The notes below the pieces were generated by a model, which had not been told where the DNA came from, made no database searches, and saw nothing but the letters and a program-made list of their open reading frames with translations. 11,269 nucleotides of DNA from contig JBJKSJ010000306.1 of NCBI GenBank assembly GCA_046704085.1, positions 1 through 11,269 of the forward strand. The letters are read 5' to 3'. Both the position numbers and the translations under genes were made by a program. Shown one piece after another: positions 1 to 6,541 of this stretch. Numbering within the stretch: position 1 is the first letter of the stretch; each line of letters begins with the position of its first letter. The stretch comes from DATBHW01 sp046704085 (GTDB lineage: Bacteria > Chloroflexota > Ktedonobacteria > Ktedonobacterales > DATBGS01).

Positions 1-51
1 CCCCAACGGTCACCCGCGCCCACCCCGGGCGCCGCATCGCCGGGCCCGTGG

Positions 52-86
52 GTAGCGCCGCGCCAGGGGCGAACCTGGCGCGGCGC
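52..86. repeat. GTAGC-type hairpin, 13-bp perfect stem
   Basis: A GTAGC word is followed by a perfect inverted repeat: GCGCCGCGCCAGG (55-67) pairs with CCTGGCGCGGCGC (74-86) around the six-base loop GGCGAA. It is one of several intergenic palindromes in the window that begin with GTAGC. No T-run follows on either strand, so a simple intrinsic terminator is not indicated. Confidence 0.7.
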
Positions 87-109
87 GCACCAGACTCCAC
101 CCCTGCCGA

Positions 110-160
110 CGAGACGCCTGCGGTACAAACGGCGGCCCTGCGTGTACCCCCGGCGTCTCG
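110..160. repeat. Two-part hairpin with TGTACC core
   Basis: The outer arms CGAGACGCC (110-118) and GGCGTCTCG (152-160) pair perfectly. Inside them GGTACA (122-127) pairs with TGTACC (143-148), with symmetric three-base internal loops between the two stems. The 12-bp word TGTACCCCCGGC (143-154) recurs in reverse orientation at 9876-9887, next to the end of the peroxiredoxin gene. This links the element to the dispersed palindrome family. Confidence 0.6.
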
Positions 161-251
161 GCGGCGCATCGCCGGGCTGCTGCAACGTTGCGCCTGAGAG
201 CGAAAGCCTGCGTCCGCGCCAGTCCCGCAGGGACCTCCTGGCCGCAGGCCC

Positions 252-273
252 GTAGCGGCGATTTTAATCGCCG
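252..273. repeat. GTAGC-type hairpin with AATCGCCG arm
   Basis: GTAG is followed by CGGCGATT (256-263) and AATCGCCG (266-273), which pair perfectly around TT. The real loop would be somewhat larger because two bases cannot close a hairpin. The architecture matches the GTAGC palindromes at 52, 2268, 2342 and 2376. Confidence 0.6.
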
Positions 274-349
274 ATTCCCAGGGGCGGGGCGAATACATTC
301 GACGGGGTGGGGCTGTCGGCGGCCAAAACGCGCGCAAGGTGCAACTCTA

Positions 350-444
350 GCAATTCTTGGCGTTCCCTGCAATTCTGTAAATTCTGTAAATTCTTAGGCG
401 CTGAGCCGCTCTGCGCCTGGCCTGAGCAGCCCCACAAGAATTGC
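350..444. repeat. Long-range inverted repeat around AT-rich island
   Basis: GCAATTCTTG (350-359) is the exact reverse complement of CAAGAATTGC (435-444). A second partial copy, GCAATTCT (369-376), could pair with the same right arm, so two mutually exclusive stems are possible. Between the arms are the 9-bp tandem repeat (371-396) and a 21-bp near-palindrome (397-417) whose only interior mismatch is T-T, apart from its central base. No function is assigned. Confidence 0.45.
371..396. repeat. 9-bp tandem repeat AATTCTGTA
   Basis: AATTCTGTA occurs twice head to tail (371-379, 380-388) and is followed by a third, degraded unit, AATTCTTA (389-396). It stands out as an AT-rich island in GC-rich DNA. 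It is too short to be a CRISPR array or a typical iteron cluster. Confidence 0.7.
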
Positions 445-522
445 ACCCCCTGGCGCGCCTGCAATGCTTGACACTTCTGCCGCTGCCCCTCGGCTAGCGT
501 GCTAGCGTCGCCCTTCTAGCGC

Positions 523-607
523 GCCTGCGCGGGCAGGCTCCTTGCGCATCCTTTCGTCCTGGCCCGCGCAGGCGGGCTTCGCGTCCCCTTGGGGACTCCA
601 GGCGCGG
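523..607. repeat. Interspersed repeat module, copy 1 (two cores)
   Basis: Two related 20-bp cores occur here: GCCTGCGCGGGCAGGCTCCT (523-542) and GCCCGCGCAGGCGGGCTTCG (562-581). The second is preceded by TTTCGTC (552-558) and followed by the exact 12-mer CTCCAGGCGCGG (596-607). The same order, TTTCGTC, core, then CTCCAGGCGCGG, is found at 1215-1265. A short GTCCCC/GGGGAC stem lies inside (583-596). Both modules sit upstream of plus-strand genes, so this looks like a dispersed intergenic repeat, possibly carrying a regulatory or RNA structure. Confidence 0.6.
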
Positions 608-655
608 ATGTATCCGCCAGCCCCGCTTTGGCTAGAATCAGGAGCCGTCAGGCGG

Positions 656-684
656 TTGACTTTTGGCGTCGGCAATGCTATCGT
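656..684 (+). promoter_or_regulatory. Likely sigma70-type promoter
   Basis: TTGACT (656-661, five of six matches to TTGACA) is followed after exactly 17 bp by TATCGT (679-684, four of six matches to TATAAT). Transcription would start near 691. It is correctly placed to drive the small gene at 783. It also makes a TTG start at 696 unlikely, because that codon would lie almost at the 5' end of the message. Confidence 0.55.
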
Positions 685-782
685 GAGAAGGCGGCTTGTG
701 CCCAGACAGGTTATCTGGCGTCCGGGCGCAGTTGTCTCTGCTCCGGGCGCTTCTGATGGTAGAAACCAGGATTACACGAGTG

Positions 783-1187
783 ATGGCAGATCTGGAACCT
801 CCCGGGATGGAGCCGGAACTTGATGAGGCCGAGCGCCAGACGCGGCGCGAGAATGCGAAGCGCATCCTTCAGGAGAGCGGCTGCGCGTCGCTGCTGCGTA
901 CATTGAATCGAGAGCAGTTGAAGGGGCGCGGCTTCTTTGATGAATATGACTCCGGCGTAATTTTCAAGTGGGGGTCGTGGTCCACCCGACGCCACGTCTG
1001 GGTAGACATCCAGGGCGACTCCATTCGTTTTCGGCTGCTGCCCCACCGCGTCTGTCAGGCCGCGGTCCCCATCTGCGATGGGGAATACCACACCCTGCTG
1101 CGCGAGCATTGGCAAAACCGCGACATCTTACGCGAGGAACTGGCAAAAAACTTAGCAAAGCCAGTGGCCGAGCCATCCGCTGATTAG
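783..1187 (+). CDS. Hypothetical protein, 134 aa
   Basis: I do not recognise this protein. It begins with an acidic, Glu/Pro-rich stretch (residues 1-17), followed by a charged helix-like segment with RRENAKRIL (about 21-29). A more globular part of mixed strands rich in aromatic residues comes next (about 45-105, with FFDEYDSG and HVWVDIQGDSIRFRL), and then a charged helical tail. No signal peptide or membrane segment is visible, so it is probably cytoplasmic. The start is uncertain. ATG 783 is chosen, but GTG 780 directly before it has a better-spaced AGGA (768-771). ATG 756 and TTG 696 are in frame but lack good ribosome binding sites, and the predicted promoter at 656-684 argues against the longest form. 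The composition and lack of low-complexity runs favour a real gene over a shadow frame. It appears to be monocistronic. Confidence 0.65.
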   Translation: MADLEPPGMEPELDEAERQTRRENAKRILQESGCASLLRTLNREQLKGRGFFDEYDSGVIFKWGSWSTRRHVWVDIQGDSIRFRLLPHRVCQAAVPICDGEYHTLLREHWQNRDILREELAKNLAKPVAEPSAD

Positions 1188-1214
1188 GCGCTGGCGGTTG
1201 ATGACGTTTGACTT

Positions 1215-1265
1215 TTTCGTCTCAGCCTACGCAGGCAGGCTTCGTGGCGCAGCCTCCAGGCGCGG
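1215..1265. repeat. Interspersed repeat module, copy 2
   Basis: TTTCGTC (1215-1221), the core GCCTACGCAGGCAGGCTTCG (1225-1244) and CTCCAGGCGCGG (1254-1265) occur in the same order as at 552-607. The core matches that copy at 17 of 20 positions and the last word is exact. Downstream, a CGCCAGC/GCTGGCG hairpin (1337-1353) lies just before the ribosome binding site of the oxidoreductase gene. The rest of 1188-1379 shows no gene. Confidence 0.6.
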
Positions 1266-1379
1266 GCGCACGAGCGCAGCGAGAGTGCCGAGGCCCAGCC
1301 GAGGCAAGCGCCCGCCGCCGCAGGCGCTGGTTTACCCGCCAGCCACGCTGGCGACGTATCCCAAGAGGAAGGATGATCT

Positions 1380-2258
1380 ATGGCGACAAAGCGCCGATTG
1401 AGCTTCGGCATCAAGACCGCGCCGCAGCACACGACCTATGAGGACATGCTGGCCGTCTGGCGCGAGGCCGATGCCATCCCCGCATTTGAGCATGCCTGGT
1501 TATTCGATCACTTTATGCCCCTGGGCAAAGACCCCACCGGCCCCTGCCTGGAAGGCTGGACGCTGCTGGCCGCCTACGCGGCGCAGACCGAGCGGCTGCG
1601 CGTGGGGCTGATGGTCACAGGCAACACCTATCGCCACCCGGCGGTGCTGGCAAACATGGGCGCGACGGTTGATGTAATCTCGCGTGGGCGGCTGGATTTT
1701 GGCATCGGCGCGGGCTGGAACGAACTGGAGCATACGGCCTATGGCATCCCGCTGTATAAGCCCGGCGAGCGCATTGCCCGGCTGGCGGAAGCCTGCGAAG
1801 TGATCCGGCTGATGTGGACCCAGGAAGCCCCGGACTTCGACGGGCGCTACTATCAACTCAAGGGCGCGCGCTGCGAGCCAAAGCCGGTGCAGAAGCCGTA
1901 TCCGCCCTTTGTGATCGGCGGCAGCGGCGAACAGAAGACGCTGCGCGTGGTGGCGCAGTACGCCGACATCTGGAACTTTTCCGGCGGCTCGGTGGATGAT
2001 TTTATCCACAAGAGCCAGGTGCTGGATGGTCACTGCGCCGCGATTGGCCGCGACCCGGCCAGCATTGAGCGTTCGATACAATTGCGGATCGATCCATCTG
2101 ATCCGGCCAGCACCCGCGAGACGCTGCGCGGCTATATCGAGGCCGGGGCGACCCATATTCTCTGTAGTCTGGTCCCCCCGTACCCTGATGGCCCTGCCCT
2201 CCGGCGGGTGGTGTCTGAGGTGGTTGAGCCGCTGAAAGAAGTATTCGCTGGCGCGTGA
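1380..2258 (+). CDS. LLM-class F420-dependent oxidoreductase
   Basis: This is a bacterial luciferase-like (LLM) fold enzyme of 292 aa, the normal length for the family. Members use reduced flavin or, in lineages that make it, coenzyme F420, to transfer hydride to organic substrates in the cytoplasm. Visible family marks are WLFDHFMP (40-47), the barrel strand GLMVTGNTYRHPAVLA (76-91) with its TYRHP turn, the segment DVISRGRLDFGIGAGWNELEH (98-118) containing the conserved GxGAGW loop, the helix LAEACEVIRLMW (135-146), and PPFVIGGSGEQKTLRVVAQYADIWN (175-199) with the GGSGE cofactor-side loop. The start is supported by AGGAAGGA (1366-1373), six bases before ATG. The predicted substrate is unknown, and F420 rather than FMN is inferred from overall resemblance. 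It appears to be transcribed alone: the upstream gap holds repeats and the downstream 203-bp gap holds four hairpins. Confidence 0.9.
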   Translation: MATKRRLSFGIKTAPQHTTYEDMLAVWREADAIPAFEHAWLFDHFMPLGKDPTGPCLEGWTLLAAYAAQTERLRVGLMVTGNTYRHPAVLANMGATVDVISRGRLDFGIGAGWNELEHTAYGIPLYKPGERIARLAEACEVIRLMWTQEAPDFDGRYYQLKGARCEPKPVQKPYPPFVIGGSGEQKTLRVVAQYADIWNFSGGSVDDFIHKSQVLDGHCAAIGRDPASIERSIQLRIDPSDPASTRETLRGYIEAGATHILCSLVPPYPDGPALRRVVSEVVEPLKEVFAGA

Positions 2259-2267
2259 AGACCGCCG

Positions 2268-2323
2268 GTAGCGCCGCCGTCCTTCTAGGCGGCGAATCTC
2301 GCCAGCACGGAGGCTGGCGCTAC
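2268..2323. repeat. Palindromic unit GTAGCGCC...GGCGCTAC with two hairpins
   Basis: The 56-bp unit has terminal inverted repeats GTAGCGCC (2268-2275) and GGCGCTAC (2316-2323). Inside are two consecutive hairpins: CGCCGCC (2272-2278) with GGCGGCG (2288-2294), and CGCCAGC (2300-2306) with GCTGGCG (2313-2319). It starts ten bases after the oxidoreductase stop codon and could act as a terminator or as an mRNA 3' end, but there is no T-run. The bounded symmetric structure resembles a small mobile palindromic element. Confidence 0.6.
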
Positions 2324-2340
2324 ACGCAGAGTCTGCCGCG

Positions 2341-2365
2341 TGTAGCCCCGGCCTCCGTGCCGGGG
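2341..2365. repeat. TGTAGC-type hairpin
   Basis: TGTAGC opens the element. CCCCGGC (2346-2352) and GCCGGGG (2359-2365) pair perfectly around CTCCGT. It is a family member related to the unit just upstream and to the 9868-9899 copy. Confidence 0.6.
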
Positions 2366-2374
2366 AACGCTGCT

Positions 2375-2420
2375 TGTAGCGCCGTCCCTGGCGGCAAATC
2401 GTTAGCCTGCCGGGACGGCG
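2375..2420. repeat. TGTAGC-type long hairpin
   Basis: TGTAG is followed by CGCCGTCCC (2380-2388), which pairs perfectly with GGGACGGCG (2412-2420), a nine-bp stem enclosing 23 bases. It ends 41 bp upstream of the peptidase start codon. It may lie in the peptidase 5' leader, or it may simply be the last member of the repeat cluster. I found no convincing promoter between it and the gene. Confidence 0.55.
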
Positions 2421-2461
2421 GATGAAAGAGAAGTTTACGATAGCACAAGATTGGGAGCAAC

Positions 2462-4501
2462 ATGAGCCGAGGAATCACTGCTGAAGACCTCTACCGTTGG
2501 AAGTGGGTCAGTGACCCGCAGATTTCGCCGGATGGCGCGCGCATCGCCTATGTGCAGAAGACTGTCGATCAGGACGCTGGCGAATATCGCCACGCGATCT
2601 GGGTTGTGCCCACCGATGGCAAGATCGGCGACGCGCGTCGCTTCACCTTTGGCCCCAAAAGTGATCGCGCGCCGCGCTGGTCCCCCGATGGCAAATGGCT
2701 GGCCTTCGTCTCGGACCGCGAGGGACCGGGCGGCAAAGACGCCAAAGAAGACAAAGAGAAGGGCAAGGGCAAGCCGCAGGTCTGGCTGATTCCGGCGGAC
2801 GGCGGCGAGGCGCGCCAGTTGACTTTTATGAAGCACGGCGCGGGCAGCCCCGTCTGGTCGCCGGATGGCCGCTATCTCTCCTTCGCGGCGCAGACGGGCG
2901 GGGAAGATGAGCCGGACGAGCCAGAGGGCAAGAAGACACCTAAAGCGCGCAAGATTGATCGCCTCTGGTATAAGCTGGACGGCACTGGCTGGGTGTACGA
3001 GCGCCGCACGCACATCTTCCTGATCGCCCCGGAAGGCGGCGAACCGCGTCAGTTGACCGATGGCGATTGGGATGATGCCGACGTGGCCTGGTCGCCCGAT
3101 GGACAGATGATCGCTTTCTCCTCGGATCGCTCCGAGGACCGCTGGGAGTGGCCCGCGGGCGACATCTGGGTGATGTCCGTCGTGGCCGGTGAGCCGCGCT
3201 GCCTGACGGATGATGGCAAGATCGGCACGGGCAACCCAAGCTGGTCGCCGGATGGCAAGACCATTGCCTTCCTCGCCAATCTCCAGAAAAAGTCGGGCGG
3301 CCATGTCGATCTCTATACCGTGCCCGCCCATCGGGAAGCGGGCGCGCCGACGCAGTATCGCGCGCTGACCACCGATTTCCTGGGCAACTGCCAGGACGCG
3401 GTTGGCGACGACATGCGCGAGGAGCATGGGCACCCGGTTCCGGCCTGGTCGCCCGATGGCAGCACGCTCTATTTCCTGGCCGAGACGCGCGGCAGCACGC
3501 ATGTGTTCTCCATGCCCGCAGCGGGCGGCGCGCCCAAACAGATCACCCAGGGCGAGCAGCATCTGCTTGACTTCACGATGGACCCCACGCGCCAGCGGCT
3601 GGGGCTGGCGATTGCCGAATATAACCATCCGGGCGACATCTTCACGCAGACCGTTGACGAGCAGGAGAAGCAGCGGCTCACCGAGGTCAACGCGGAGTTT
3701 CTGAGCGAGATTTACATCGCCAAACCAGAGCGGCTCGAATACAAGGGCGCGAATGGCTGGTCCATCGAGGGCTGGATTCTCAAGCCGGAAGGCTTCGACC
3801 CGGCGAAGAAATACCCCATGATCCTGGAGGTACACGGCGGGCCACAGACAGCCTATGGCTATACCTTCCATCAAGAGTTCCAGATGCACTGCGGCAAGGG
3901 TTACGTGGTCCTCTATACCAATCCACGCGGCAGCACGGGCTATGGCCGCGAGTTCAGCCTGGCGGTGCGCGGCATCTGGGGCAAAGAGGATTACGAGGAT
4001 GTCATGCACGGCGTCGAGGCGCTGGTGAAGCAGGGCTATATCGACGAGACGCGCATGGGCGTGACCGGCGGCAGCTACGGCGGCTTTATGACCAACTGGA
4101 TCGTCGGCCATACGGACCGCTTCAAGGCGGCGGTGACGCAGCGCAGCGTTGTCAATATGACGACGATGTTTGGCACGTCTGATTTTGGCTGGGATATTGG
4201 CGATGACAACTTCGATACGACGCCCTGGGAAGACCCGGAGCGTTATGCGTTCCATTCGCCGATCACCTACGTCAAGAATATCAAGACGCCGCTCTTGATC
4301 CTGCACAGCGAGCAAGACCTGCGCTGTCCCATCGAGCAGTCCGAGCAGCTTTACACCGCGCTCAAGTATATGAAGCGCGAGGTCGAGTTTGTGCGCTTCG
4401 AGGGCCAGAGTCACGGCCTGTCGCGCTTTGGGCATCCCAAGCTGCGCGTCGAGCGCCTGAACCTGATCGCCGGTTGGTTCGAGAAATACATGCCAGCCTG
4501 A
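2462..4501 (+). CDS. S9-family peptidase (prolyl oligopeptidase/acylaminoacyl-peptidase type)
   Basis: This is a serine peptidase of 679 aa, typical for the two-domain S9C-like group. Residues 1-420 form a TolB/PD40-like beta-propeller with six SPDG signatures (22-25, 74-77, 133-136, 211-214, 262-265, 330-333). Residues 420-679 form an alpha/beta-hydrolase domain with HGGPQ (458-462), the nucleophile elbow GGSYGG (536-541, catalytic Ser538), Asp619 in EQDLRCP and His651 in GQSHG. The propeller normally restricts access so that only short peptides are cut. There is no signal peptide, so it should act in the cytoplasm. Two charged Lys/Glu/Pro-rich insertions (about 87-106 and 145-164) probably form surface loops. 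ATG 2462 is preceded by GGGAG (2453-2457) at a slightly short spacing of four bases. The methyltransferase-like gene starts 25 bp downstream, so the two are probably co-transcribed. All catalytic residues are intact, so activity is likely. Peptide specificity cannot be read from the sequence. Confidence 0.93.
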   Translation: MSRGITAEDLYRWKWVSDPQISPDGARIAYVQKTVDQDAGEYRHAIWVVPTDGKIGDARRFTFGPKSDRAPRWSPDGKWLAFVSDREGPGGKDAKEDKEKGKGKPQVWLIPADGGEARQLTFMKHGAGSPVWSPDGRYLSFAAQTGGEDEPDEPEGKKTPKARKIDRLWYKLDGTGWVYERRTHIFLIAPEGGEPRQLTDGDWDDADVAWSPDGQMIAFSSDRSEDRWEWPAGDIWVMSVVAGEPRCLTDDGKIGTGNPSWSPDGKTIAFLANLQKKSGGHVDLYTVPAHREAGAPTQYRALTTDFLGNCQDAVGDDMREEHGHPVPAWSPDGSTLYFLAETRGSTHVFSMPAAGGAPKQITQGEQHLLDFTMDPTRQRLGLAIAEYNHPGDIFTQTVDEQEKQRLTEVNAEFLSEIYIAKPERLEYKGANGWSIEGWILKPEGFDPAKKYPMILEVHGGPQTAYGYTFHQEFQMHCGKGYVVLYTNPRGSTGYGREFSLAVRGIWGKEDYEDVMHGVEALVKQGYIDETRMGVTGGSYGGFMTNWIVGHTDRFKAAVTQRSVVNMTTMFGTSDFGWDIGDDNFDTTPWEDPERYAFHSPITYVKNIKTPLLILHSEQDLRCPIEQSEQLYTALKYMKREVEFVRFEGQSHGLSRFGHPKLRVERLNLIAGWFEKYMPA

Positions 4502-4526
4502 AAAATCTTGTTTTGGGAGGGTTGTT

Positions 4527-6119
4527 ATGGCGGATGGGGCTGATGAGCGTGAGGTTCCACCTGAACCTGAAGCGGTCGCCACTTCTGTATCTGAGGCGCG
4601 GGCGGCGCCTGGCGATCTGCTAGAAGAGGCCGCCCTGGCTGACCAGGCGCCGGGCAGAGAAGCTGAAGCGCCATCAGAAGAACAGGTGGATGAGCTAACC
4701 CGGCAGGCGACCCAACCGCTGCTTCCGGCGATGCAGATGGATGGGGCGGAGGGAGACGCGGGGGACCAGACATTGCCGGACGACGTGCGCATGCGGCAAC
4801 TGCGGGCGCAGGCCGAAGAAGAGGCGCGGCTGAACGGCCAGGTCTTGGGCGAACGCTGGGGTGCTTCGGAGGGATTGAGCCAGGAAGAATTGCTGGATGT
4901 GGTCACGCGCGAGGCGGTACTGCGGCTGCTGGGAGAGCGCGTGACGCGGGCGCTGCCGCCCGCCCTGCTGGCGATCTGGCGGCACGAGGTGCTGGTCGCG
5001 CACTGGCGCGCGTTTGCGGCGCTGGAAGAGTGGGCCGGGCCAATCAGCCGCGCCTGGGAGCGCGCCGAACAGCAGCTTGAGGAACTGTTCGAGCAACTGG
5101 CGCGCTGGCTGCCCGATCACCCCTATGTCGATGAGGTGATCAATCTGGCCGAGGATATTCACGGGCCTGCCCGCTGGTTCCGGCGCTTCTTGCTCAAAAG
5201 CGAACGCTCTTTCGCAAAGTGGTTGCAGCCCGTCGCCGAAAGCGAAGAGGTTGTCGTCGATGTGCTGGCGCTGACGCGCTACGCCACCAGCGAGATCGAA
5301 CACGCGGCGCCCTGGTTCACCCTCCATCGGACCGTGTTGGAGACGGAAGTGCAGCCCGATCAGGCGCAGGTGCTTGAGTTGCTTGGTGGCGTGCGGGCCA
5401 TGAGCGAGTTACTGCGCGAGGCGTTTAGTGGACACCATCGAGAGGTGCGCGTGCTGGGGCTGGCATCCGGCGCGTCGGGCGGCGGGCGCCTGGAGCTTGA
5501 ACTCGCCCGGCGCCTGGGCAAAGATTGGCGCCTGAGCATTCAGGCCACCGACTCCGATACATTGACGGCGCTGCGCTCGCTGGCCGGGGCGCGTCTGGCG
5601 TTTCGCCAGGCGCAAACACGCGGCGAACTGGCGGCTGAATCTACCTTCCAGATTGCTGAGGCCCGGCCCGCCGATCTTTCCGCCTGGGAGCCGGGTTCGT
5701 TTGATCTGGTTATCATGGTTGGAGGTCTGCATCACCTGCGCATGACTGACCGCGCCCGCTGTCTGGTGGAGGCACAGCGCGTGGGCAAGCTGGCGATGTT
5801 CTTAGAGCCGCTGTATGGCGAAGAGAACCGCATGGAGGCATTCTGCCGCCAGATGGTGTGGGACGGTGAGCAAGAACCAGCGGCGCTGGCGCACCTGTCC
5901 GGCTGGGCGCGGCGGGCGCTGGGCAAGGGCGCCGAGCGGGCGATGCTGCATGCTACCGGGGCATATGATGCGCGCGTCTCCTGCGCGCGCGCGCTCAGCG
6001 CCGAGGAGATGCAGCGCCTGGTAGCGGCCAGCGGCGCGAACTATACGGTGCGCCCGCTGGAAGAGACCAAACCGATGGAGCGCCCCCGCTGGCTGGCTAT
6101 CGTGGGCAGCAGCGGGTAG
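4527..6119 (+). CDS. Methyltransferase-like protein with long N-terminal region
   Basis: This 530-aa protein has three parts. Residues 1-105 are acidic and Pro/Ala/Glu-rich and look disordered. Residues about 115-300 are strongly helical, with many Leu, Trp, Glu and Arg (for example EEWAGPISRAWERAEQQLEELFEQL, which spans about 167-191), and match nothing I recognise. Residues about 305-530 resemble a class I SAM-dependent methyltransferase: RVLGLASGASGGG (308-320) at the motif I position, an acidic strand end IQATDSD (338-344), and FDLVIMVGGLHHL (392-404) like the post-II strand. Motif I is degenerate: the usual VLDxGxGxG Asp and Gly pattern is changed, so cofactor binding is uncertain. ATG 4527 has an excellent GGGAGG (4515-4520) six bases upstream, and the gene follows the S9 peptidase stop by 25 bp. 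There are no membrane segments. The substrate is unknown. It could also be a non-catalytic Rossmann-fold protein. Confidence 0.72.
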   Translation: MADGADEREVPPEPEAVATSVSEARAAPGDLLEEAALADQAPGREAEAPSEEQVDELTRQATQPLLPAMQMDGAEGDAGDQTLPDDVRMRQLRAQAEEEARLNGQVLGERWGASEGLSQEELLDVVTREAVLRLLGERVTRALPPALLAIWRHEVLVAHWRAFAALEEWAGPISRAWERAEQQLEELFEQLARWLPDHPYVDEVINLAEDIHGPARWFRRFLLKSERSFAKWLQPVAESEEVVVDVLALTRYATSEIEHAAPWFTLHRTVLETEVQPDQAQVLELLGGVRAMSELLREAFSGHHREVRVLGLASGASGGGRLELELARRLGKDWRLSIQATDSDTLTALRSLAGARLAFRQAQTRGELAAESTFQIAEARPADLSAWEPGSFDLVIMVGGLHHLRMTDRARCLVEAQRVGKLAMFLEPLYGEENRMEAFCRQMVWDGEQEPAALAHLSGWARRALGKGAERAMLHATGAYDARVSCARALSAEEMQRLVAASGANYTVRPLEETKPMERPRWLAIVGSSG

Positions 6120-6131
6120 ACCACTATACCA

Positions 6132-6521
6132 TCAGTTCACCCACTCATCGCTGCCGTTGATCACACGCACGCGCCCCTTGCCCGCGCCAACCTTCTGGCC
6201 GTCTTTGGCATCGGGAGGCGCGGCGGCTTCTTTCGGGCGGCGATCTACCCAGGAGGGCAGCATCAGGGTCAGCGCGATAAAGATGCCCAGCGCGATGAAA
6301 GCGTTGCTCGTGTTGTCCAGGTGCAGGTTCACCATCAGGTGCAGCGAAAAGGCCCGCGAGAGGACGAGCGCCAGGACCGGCGCCAGGCTGACGACCCCTG
6401 CCAGCAGCCGCACCGGCAGCACCCATGCCCGGCTCCGATGAAGCAGGCCCAACCCGACGTTCACCAGGCACGCGCAAACGCTGATGACCACCAGCGTGGT
6501 GATAAAGGCGGTTGTAGACAT
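6132..6521 (-). CDS. Small three-helix membrane protein, 129 aa
   Basis: I do not recognise the family. Three hydrophobic segments are clear: about 5-27 (TTLVVISVCACLVNVGLGLL), 35-55 (LPVRLLAGVVSLAPVLALVL) and 72-90 (SNAFIALGIFIALTLMLPS). They are followed by a charged tail of about 40 residues rich in Ala, Lys, Gly and Pro that ends in DEWVN. The tail is probably cytoplasmic given its basic start (DRRPKE). The start is supported by AGAGGAG six bases upstream on the minus strand (6528-6534). It is the last gene of a three-gene operon and begins 20 bp after the GH3-like stop. Its own stop lies 12 bp from the stop of the convergent methyltransferase-like gene. That leaves no room for a conventional terminator between the two, so their transcripts may overlap. 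Confidence 0.8.
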   Translation of the reverse strand: MSTTAFITTLVVISVCACLVNVGLGLLHRSRAWVLPVRLLAGVVSLAPVLALVLSRAFSLHLMVNLHLDNTSNAFIALGIFIALTLMLPSWVDRRPKEAAAPPDAKDGQKVGAGKGRVRVINGSDEWVN

Positions 6522-6541
6522 CTATCGCTCCTCTCAAACCC

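Larger units (their letters stand above)
1..655. other. Gene-free repeat-rich stretch
   Basis: I find no convincing gene here. Open frames exist on both strands, but their translations are rich in Arg, Ala, Gly and Pro without recognisable motifs, as expected of chance frames in GC-rich DNA, and none has a good ribosome binding site. The stretch holds several strong hairpins (55-86, 110-160, 256-273), a duplicated 12-bp word GCATCGCCGGGC (34-45 and 166-177), an AT-richer island with a 9-bp tandem repeat (371-396), a 21-bp near-palindrome (397-417), and two copies of a repeat core (523-607). It appears to be an intergenic repeat cluster upstream of the small gene at 783. The left edge is the window limit, so a gene further left may end close by. 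Confidence 0.7.

Noticed and set aside
10..372. 120-residue minus-strand frame near the left edge
   Set aside because: The Arg/Ala/Pro-rich composition, hairpin-filled DNA and absent ribosome binding site point to a chance frame.
371..396. CRISPR or iteron array
   Set aside because: There are only two exact 9-bp units and one degraded unit, with no spacers and no nearby replication or cas gene.
468..497. TTGACA at 468-473 as a promoter
   Set aside because: The -35 word is perfect, but no acceptable -10 lies 16-18 bp downstream, and no gene follows closely.
1500..2156. 218-residue frame antisense to the LLM oxidoreductase
   Set aside because: It is a shadow of a clear family member and lacks motifs.
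2435..4906. 823-residue open frame antisense to the S9 peptidase
   Set aside because: It is the mirror of a strongly supported gene with intact catalytic residues. Its translation has no domain pattern, and long antisense frames are common in GC-rich coding DNA.
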